Source of the DNA: Saprospiraceae bacterium
GTDB lineage: Bacteria; Bacteroidota; Bacteroidia; Chitinophagales; Saprospiraceae
Length of the DNA: 37,978 nt
Assembly: GCA_029212405.1 (NCBI GenBank)
Contig: JARGNR010000003.1
Span: forward strand, 1-37,978
Reading direction: 5' to 3'
The notes beneath the pieces were generated by a model that saw only the letters and a list, made by a program, of their open reading frames with translations, was not told the origin of the DNA and searched no databases. This document shows, one piece after another, positions 33,455-37,978 of this stretch; position 1 is the first letter of the stretch, and each line of letters starts with the position of its first letter. The position numbers and the translations under genes were made by a program.

Positions 33455-35869
33455 ATGAATAAAAAACAATATATTATGAAGCAGATGAAAAGAGTCTACA
33501 TGGTCTTCTTGTTAATGGTGTCAATGGTTTCATTGCATGCCCAATACACTCAAACAATAAAAGGGCAAGTCTTAGATGCGGACTCAGAAATTCCACTAAT
33601 TGGAGCGAATGTAGAGGTCTTATTTGGAGATGAAATAGTAGGAACGTCAACGGACATTGATGGTTATTTTAAATTTGAAAAAGTACCTGTGGGTAGACAT
33701 ATAATCAGAGCCAGTTATTTGGGATATAATTCTGTAACGATACCCAATGTCGTTGTAAATACAGGAAAAGAGGTTGATCTTGAGCTATTGTTGTCTGAAG
33801 CAGTGAATAAACTTTCTGAAGTGACGATTACTGCCACTACAGATAAAGATAAGTCAGTCAATGAGATGGCTACCATTAGTGCGAAGACTTTTTCATTGGA
33901 GGAAGTGACTCGATATAGTGGGGGGAGGAATGATGCCAGTCGATTGGTTAGTAATTTTGCAGGTGTGGCTACTGCAGACGATTCAAGAAATGATATTGTC
34001 ATTCGAGGAAATAGTCCAGCGGGGGTGCTATGGAGATTAGAAGGGGTGCCAATTCCAAACCCTAACCATTTTAGCACGTTAGGTACGACTGGTGGTCCAG
34101 TCAGTGCACTAAATACCAATTTACTTAAGAATTCAGACTTCATTACTTCGGCTTTTCCTTCGGAATATGGAAATGCCCTATCTGGAGTTTTTGATGTAGG
34201 ATTTAGAAATGGGAACAGAGACAAATTTGAGTTTACTGCTCAACTGGCCGCTTTCAGTGGGTTGGAGTTTATGGCAGAAGGGCCACTGAATAAATCTAAG
34301 ACCAGTTCTTTTTTAATTAGCTACCGGAATTCTTTTGTCGCATTGGCAGATAATTTAGGCTTGGATATTGGTACGAATGCTATTCCAGACTATAGAGATT
34401 TGTCGTTTAAGTTAGATTTTGGAACAGGTAAATTAGGAAAGTTTTCAATTTTTGGAATAGGTGGTACCAGCGACATTGCATTTTTAGGAGCTGAAATCGA
34501 TGACAATGACATTTTTGCGGAGGCAGATGCGGACAGTAGAGCGGATTCTAGATTAGGGGTAGTGGGCGTGAAGCACAATTTACTTTTTGGAAATAATGCC
34601 TATTTACGAACGGTGGTTTCGGCTTCAAGAACAGAGAATAAATTTACTCAAGAACGGTATTTGGATACACTATTTATGGAAAGTTATGCCAATACGAATG
34701 TAGATGATCGTACTGAAAGATTGGCAATTACATCATTCTATAATATAAAACATAATGCAAAATTGACCACCAGAATTGGAATTACATTTGAGCGACTCTC
34801 TTTGATTTCAAATGTCAGAGATAGAGAAGGCAATCCCGACATTGATATGGATGGACTTCCAGATTGGCAACAAGTGAGAGATGTGGATGGTGAATTATAT
34901 ATTTATCAACCTTTTTTGCATGCAAAATATAAACTCAATGATAAATTGACATTCAATGGAGGTGTGCATGCACAATACTTGCATATTAATGAAGATTATA
35001 TTGTTGAACCAAGGGCTACATTAAATTATGCAATAAATGAAAAATCGAGTTGGAATATAGGATATGGACATCATAGTCAAGTACAGCCTTTACCAATTTT
35101 ATTTTTCTTGTCCCCGAACGATGAAGGTGAACTCATGCCATTAAATCAAGAATTAGATTTCTCAAAAGCACATCATTTTGTAATGGGTTATGACTTTAAG
35201 CCAGCTCAAAATTGGAGGACAAAGATTGAAACATATTATCAGTATTTGTATGACGTGCCTGTAGATCGATTTGAGTCTACCTTTTCATTGTTGAATGCAG
35301 GAGCAGATTTTGTTTTTCCAGAAACAGGATACTTGATCAATGAAGGATCAGGAAAAAATTATGGATTAGAATTGACTGTTGAAAAGTTTTTCAGTAAGGG
35401 ATATTATGGGTTATTGACGGGGTCTCTTTTTCAAAGTAAATATACACCGAGTGATGGGGTAGAACGAAATACTGCTTTTAATAATCAATATGTGTTGAAT
35501 GTATTAGGAGGAAAAGAGTGGAAAGTAAATGAAAGGTTAAGTTTTACGACCGATTTTAAAGTTACAACAGCAGGAGGCCGGTATTATACTCCTATCGATT
35601 TGGAAACGTCACAATTAATTAGTTCGGAAGTAAAAGATGAATCTCGAGCTTTTTCAGAACAATTTGATCCGTATTTCAGATTAGACTTGAAATTAGGCTT
35701 TCGATTGAATAGTAAAAAAGGATTTTCGCAGATGTTTGCATTAGATTTTCAAAATTTAACCAATCGAGAGAACCCGTTTACCAGACGATATAATCGGAGT
35801 AAGAATCAAGTAGATACAGTTCTGCAATCTGGATTTTTTCCTGATATTTTGTGGAGGATTCAATTTTAA
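33455..35869 (+). CDS. TonB-dependent outer membrane receptor
   Basis: The 804-residue protein has a signal peptide ending LHAQ (about residue 30), a carboxypeptidase-regulatory-like domain (about 35-115: IKGQVLDADSEIPLIGANVEV ... GTSTDIDGYFKFEKVPVG), a plug domain (about 125-270, with DIVIRGNSPAGVLWRLEGVPIPNP) and a C-terminal beta-barrel to the end, which finishes with an aromatic residue (ILWRIQF). It is shorter than SusC-type receptors and no susD gene follows, so uptake of something other than a typical glycan is likely. ATGs at 33476 and 33485 are equally good starts, giving a more ordinary signal peptide. A LytS-type kinase gene begins 75 nt downstream. Confidence 0.9.
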   Translation: MNKKQYIMKQMKRVYMVFLLMVSMVSLHAQYTQTIKGQVLDADSEIPLIGANVEVLFGDEIVGTSTDIDGYFKFEKVPVGRHIIRASYLGYNSVTIPNVVVNTGKEVDLELLLSEAVNKLSEVTITATTDKDKSVNEMATISAKTFSLEEVTRYSGGRNDASRLVSNFAGVATADDSRNDIVIRGNSPAGVLWRLEGVPIPNPNHFSTLGTTGGPVSALNTNLLKNSDFITSAFPSEYGNALSGVFDVGFRNGNRDKFEFTAQLAAFSGLEFMAEGPLNKSKTSSFLISYRNSFVALADNLGLDIGTNAIPDYRDLSFKLDFGTGKLGKFSIFGIGGTSDIAFLGAEIDDNDIFAEADADSRADSRLGVVGVKHNLLFGNNAYLRTVVSASRTENKFTQERYLDTLFMESYANTNVDDRTERLAITSFYNIKHNAKLTTRIGITFERLSLISNVRDREGNPDIDMDGLPDWQQVRDVDGELYIYQPFLHAKYKLNDKLTFNGGVHAQYLHINEDYIVEPRATLNYAINEKSSWNIGYGHHSQVQPLPILFFLSPNDEGELMPLNQELDFSKAHHFVMGYDFKPAQNWRTKIETYYQYLYDVPVDRFESTFSLLNAGADFVFPETGYLINEGSGKNYGLELTVEKFFSKGYYGLLTGSLFQSKYTPSDGVERNTAFNNQYVLNVLGGKEWKVNERLSFTTDFKVTTAGGRYYTPIDLETSQLISSEVKDESRAFSEQFDPYFRLDLKLGFRLNSKKGFSQMFALDFQNLTNRENPFTRRYNRSKNQVDTVLQSGFFPDILWRIQF

Positions 35870-35944
35870 ATGAAAATGATGCAAAGTCAAAATCGGAGCG
35901 TAATGCTAGAAGTGACTGAGAATATGAATTAGATAAATGTTATT

Positions 35945-37060
35945 TTGGCATTTGAATTAAAAAATGAGCGTAAAAACAGCGAAGTCCGTGTGAGTTTTAT
36001 ATTTAGAAATACAAAAGAGATATTGGGTTTTGATGATAGGTGGTTTGCTATTCACGGCATTGTGATTGTTTCACTAGGAATGAACCTTATCCTATTTGGA
36101 TCATTGCTTCAAAACGACATGACGAATCTCTTTACGGGATGCTATATTACTTCCTTTATATATACCACATTGTTTTGGATGTTTTTCAGAACACTATATT
36201 TGATGGTGACCACAAAGTACCCTGGTTATGAAAACATGAGAAAACGTTATATAGTATTGATTCCAACGGTCATTATTCTATTTATAATTATAAAACTATT
36301 GTTGGATTTAATTTTAGATCCTATTCTCATAACGTTTTTGCCAAGTGGCACAGAACCTCATGCACTGTTAGAATTTCTCGGATCATTTATATTCTTAATA
36401 TTGGTGTTGTCAATTTATGAAGGAACGTATCTTTTTGCTGAGCTTAAAAAAAGTAAATTGCAACAAGAAGTATTGATGAAAGACAATATTAGTTCTCAAC
36501 TTGAAGGACTAAAAAATCAAGTCAACCCCCATTTTTTGTTTAATAGTTTGAATACCCTTGCTTCCATCATACCAGAGGATCAGGAAAGGGGAGTGAGATT
36601 TGTTACAAAGTTGTCTAAAGTGTATAGATACATCCTGGATATTAAGGATCAAAAACTAATTTCAGTAAAAGAAGAGTTAGATTATCTATCTTCTTATACA
36701 TTTCTTGTGAAAGAACGATTTGGAGAAAATATTCTGATTGATGTTGATGTGGATACCAATGATTTGGAGAAATTAATTGTTCCCTTGTCCTTACAAATTA
36801 CATTTGAAAATGCTATAAAACACAATGTCATAACCAGTAGTAGACCACTCTATATTCATGTATATGTTGAGAACGGAAATCTGGTTGTGAAAAATAATTT
36901 GCAAAAAAAGTCTACAGTAGGAAATAGCACTAAAACGGGATTGCAAAATATTAAAAACAGGTATAGTTTTTTTACTGAGAAGGAAGTAGGAGTGATCTCA
37001 ACGGTACATCACTTTATTGTAACACTTCCATTATTAACTACATCAATGAATCCTACATGA
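35945..37060 (+). CDS. LytS-type sensor histidine kinase
   Basis: The 371-residue protein has four membrane segments (about 36-53, 63-86, 103-128, 143-165), a short coiled linker, the His_kinase motif NQVNPHFLFNSLN with phospho-acceptor H196, and a HATPase domain with N-box FENAIKHN (N289) and G-box TGLQNIKNRY. This membrane topology without an extracytoplasmic domain is common in Bacteroidota LytS kinases. The start is taken as TTG at 35945; an in-frame TAG lies 12 nt upstream and no ATG is available before residue 46. The stop overlaps the regulator start by 4 nt (ATGA), so the two form a two-component system. Confidence 0.92.
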   Translation: MAFELKNERKNSEVRVSFIFRNTKEILGFDDRWFAIHGIVIVSLGMNLILFGSLLQNDMTNLFTGCYITSFIYTTLFWMFFRTLYLMVTTKYPGYENMRKRYIVLIPTVIILFIIIKLLLDLILDPILITFLPSGTEPHALLEFLGSFIFLILVLSIYEGTYLFAELKKSKLQQEVLMKDNISSQLEGLKNQVNPHFLFNSLNTLASIIPEDQERGVRFVTKLSKVYRYILDIKDQKLISVKEELDYLSSYTFLVKERFGENILIDVDVDTNDLEKLIVPLSLQITFENAIKHNVITSSRPLYIHVYVENGNLVVKNNLQKKSTVGNSTKTGLQNIKNRYSFFTEKEVGVISTVHHFIVTLPLLTTSMNPT

Positions 37061-37818
37061 GTTATAAAGTCATTATCATTGAGGATGAGCCTCCAGCATC
37101 TAAAAGGTTGCTCAATATGTTAAAAAAATGTACTGTGCCCTTAGAGGTTATAGAAATACTCGACAGTGTTGAAGATTCCATTTCTTATTTTAAAAACTTT
37201 ACAAAATTTGATCTCATATTCATGGACGTACAGTTGGGAGATGGGTTGAGTTTTGATATTTTTAAAAAGGTGGATGTTCAAAAACCCATTATTTTCACGA
37301 CGGCTTATGATGAGTACACATTGAAGGCATTTAAGGTCAATAGTATTGATTATTTACTTAAGCCGATTGATCAAGATGACTTAGAGTATGCCATTGGTAG
37401 ATTTAGTCAGCAATATTCTAATGATATTGCATCTTTTGATATGACGCATATTGTTGAATCAATAAAAAAGCCAAATTATAAACAACGGTTTTTAGTAAAG
37501 AAAGGGAAACAATTGGTTGTTATTCCTTCTGAAGAGGTAGCCTTTTTTTATTCGGAAGATGGGTATACCATATTGGGCCATCAATCTGGATCTAAACACA
37601 TTATTGATTTGACAATTGATCAATTACTGGATGCCATGAATCCTCGAAATTATCACAGAATCAATCGTAAGATGTTGGTTTCATTAAGCAGTATCTCATC
37701 GATCCATGAATATTTTAATAGCCGATTAAAATTGGATTTAATTCCTAGACCAATATTTGATGTAATCGTAAGTCGAGATAGGGTGAAGGGATTTAAAAAA
37801 TGGTTGAATGGAGAGTAG
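37057..37818 (+). CDS. LytTR-type response regulator
   Basis: The 253-residue protein has a receiver domain (about 3-125) with acidic pocket E9-D10, phospho-acceptor D57 in FDLIFMDVQLGDG, switch Thr/Ser region IIFTTAYDE and K102 in YLLKPID, then a LytTR DNA-binding domain (about 145-250; KGKQLVVIPSEEVAFFYSEDGYTIL, NYHRINRKMLVS). It is a transcription factor of the AlgR/AgrA/LytR class, with targets often next to or near the gene. It overlaps the kinase gene by 4 nt. Targets could be the receptor upstream or the lipoprotein gene 98 nt downstream. Confidence 0.94.
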   Translation: MSYKVIIIEDEPPASKRLLNMLKKCTVPLEVIEILDSVEDSISYFKNFTKFDLIFMDVQLGDGLSFDIFKKVDVQKPIIFTTAYDEYTLKAFKVNSIDYLLKPIDQDDLEYAIGRFSQQYSNDIASFDMTHIVESIKKPNYKQRFLVKKGKQLVVIPSEEVAFFYSEDGYTILGHQSGSKHIIDLTIDQLLDAMNPRNYHRINRKMLVSLSSISSIHEYFNSRLKLDLIPRPIFDVIVSRDRVKGFKKWLNGE

Positions 37819-37830
37819 TCAATAGTATCC

Positions 37831-37854
37831 AATTGCATTTCATGAAGCAATTTT
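37831..37854 (+). terminator. Weak terminator-like hairpin after the LytTR gene
   Basis: AATTGC (37831-37836) pairs with GCAATT (37847-37852) around a partly self-complementary loop, followed by TT and an A/T-rich run. It lies 12 nt after the stop. The stem is short and AT-rich, so termination may be partial. Confidence 0.4.
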
Positions 37855-37916
37855 AATCTCTTTCTTGTTGTGTTTTCATGGATGTCCTTATCTTCGATGT
37901 CAAATTTCAATAAAAT

Positions 37917-37978
37917 ATGAAAAGATTTATTTTTGGAAGTATTCTATTGCTTGTGATGTATTCTAGCTGTCAAGATGT
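37917..37978 (+). CDS. Predicted lipoprotein, N-terminal fragment (cut by window end)
   Basis: From ATG 37917 the frame encodes a basic start (MKRF), a hydrophobic core (IFGSILLLVM) and YSSC|QD, a standard type II signal peptide with lipobox Cys at residue 18, before the window ends. The product is thus a lipoprotein of unknown function. It is 98 nt downstream of the LytTR regulator gene on the same strand. Confidence 0.65.
   Translation, partial: MKRFIFGSILLLVMYSSCQD

Noticed and set aside
33715-34224. 169-residue minus-strand open frame
   Set aside because: It is antisense to the plug domain of the TonB-dependent receptor and looks like a reading-frame shadow.
37653-37910. 85-residue minus-strand open frame at the right end
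   Set aside because: Mostly antisense to the LytTR domain with no supporting signal.

Overview
The window is an AT-rich stretch of chromosome from a member of the Bacteroidota (Cytophagales/Saprospiria-like; I cannot place it more closely). The evidence is a secreted protein with a type IX secretion C-terminal sorting domain, a TonB-dependent receptor with a carboxypeptidase-like N-terminal domain, a LytS/LytTR pair, Bacteroidota-type promoters (TTG about 18-21 nt before TAnnTTTG), and conserved blocks such as coaX-outer membrane protein and holB-ricT. Most genes are core housekeeping or envelope genes. I see no prophage, insertion sequence, CRISPR array, rRNA or tRNA.

Layout. 1-2900 (minus): the 5' end of infC with a TTG start, a terminator, then clpC. 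2901-3387: a divergent regulatory gap rich in inverted repeats. 3388-5537 (plus): STAS-domain protein, ribonuclease Z and a queuosine-precursor transporter. 5543-6935 (minus): a beta-propeller lipoprotein overlapping a small exported protein. 6936-7137: a gap with DnaA-box-like sites. 7138-9410 (plus): CvpA-family protein overlapping an unknown protein, then a 58-residue small gene with ATGA overlap to an SH3 protein, closed by a terminator. 9411-9905: an operator-like triple repeat and promoter leading into a doubtful 62-residue ORF.

9906-25020 is almost entirely minus strand: a GT-C glycosyltransferase, sppA, a TolC/MacB-permease/MacA-like exporter set without its ATPase, a holB-ricT-lpd cluster, rplY, prs and metF. 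25321-27090 (plus) is a T9SS cargo protein, converging on a shared terminator with the likely operon purH-coaX-outer membrane protein-TPR protein (minus, 32347 to 27232). 32601-37978 (plus) holds a TauE/SafE permease, a TonB-dependent receptor, a LytS-type kinase overlapping a LytTR regulator, and the start of a lipoprotein cut by the window end.

Functional themes are protein quality control (ClpC, SppA), translation and RNA metabolism (IF-3, RNase Z, L25, RicT, queuosine salvage), nucleotide, folate and CoA supply (Prs, PurH, MetF, CoaX), and envelope traffic. No single new system stands out. The strongest leads are the DnaA-box cluster at 7002-7039, the triple ATGTAAT operator at 9624-9665, the small gene at 8449-8625, the inverted repeats before clpC and the STAS gene, the exporter lacking an ATPase, and the TonB-receptor/LytS/LytTR/lipoprotein cluster.
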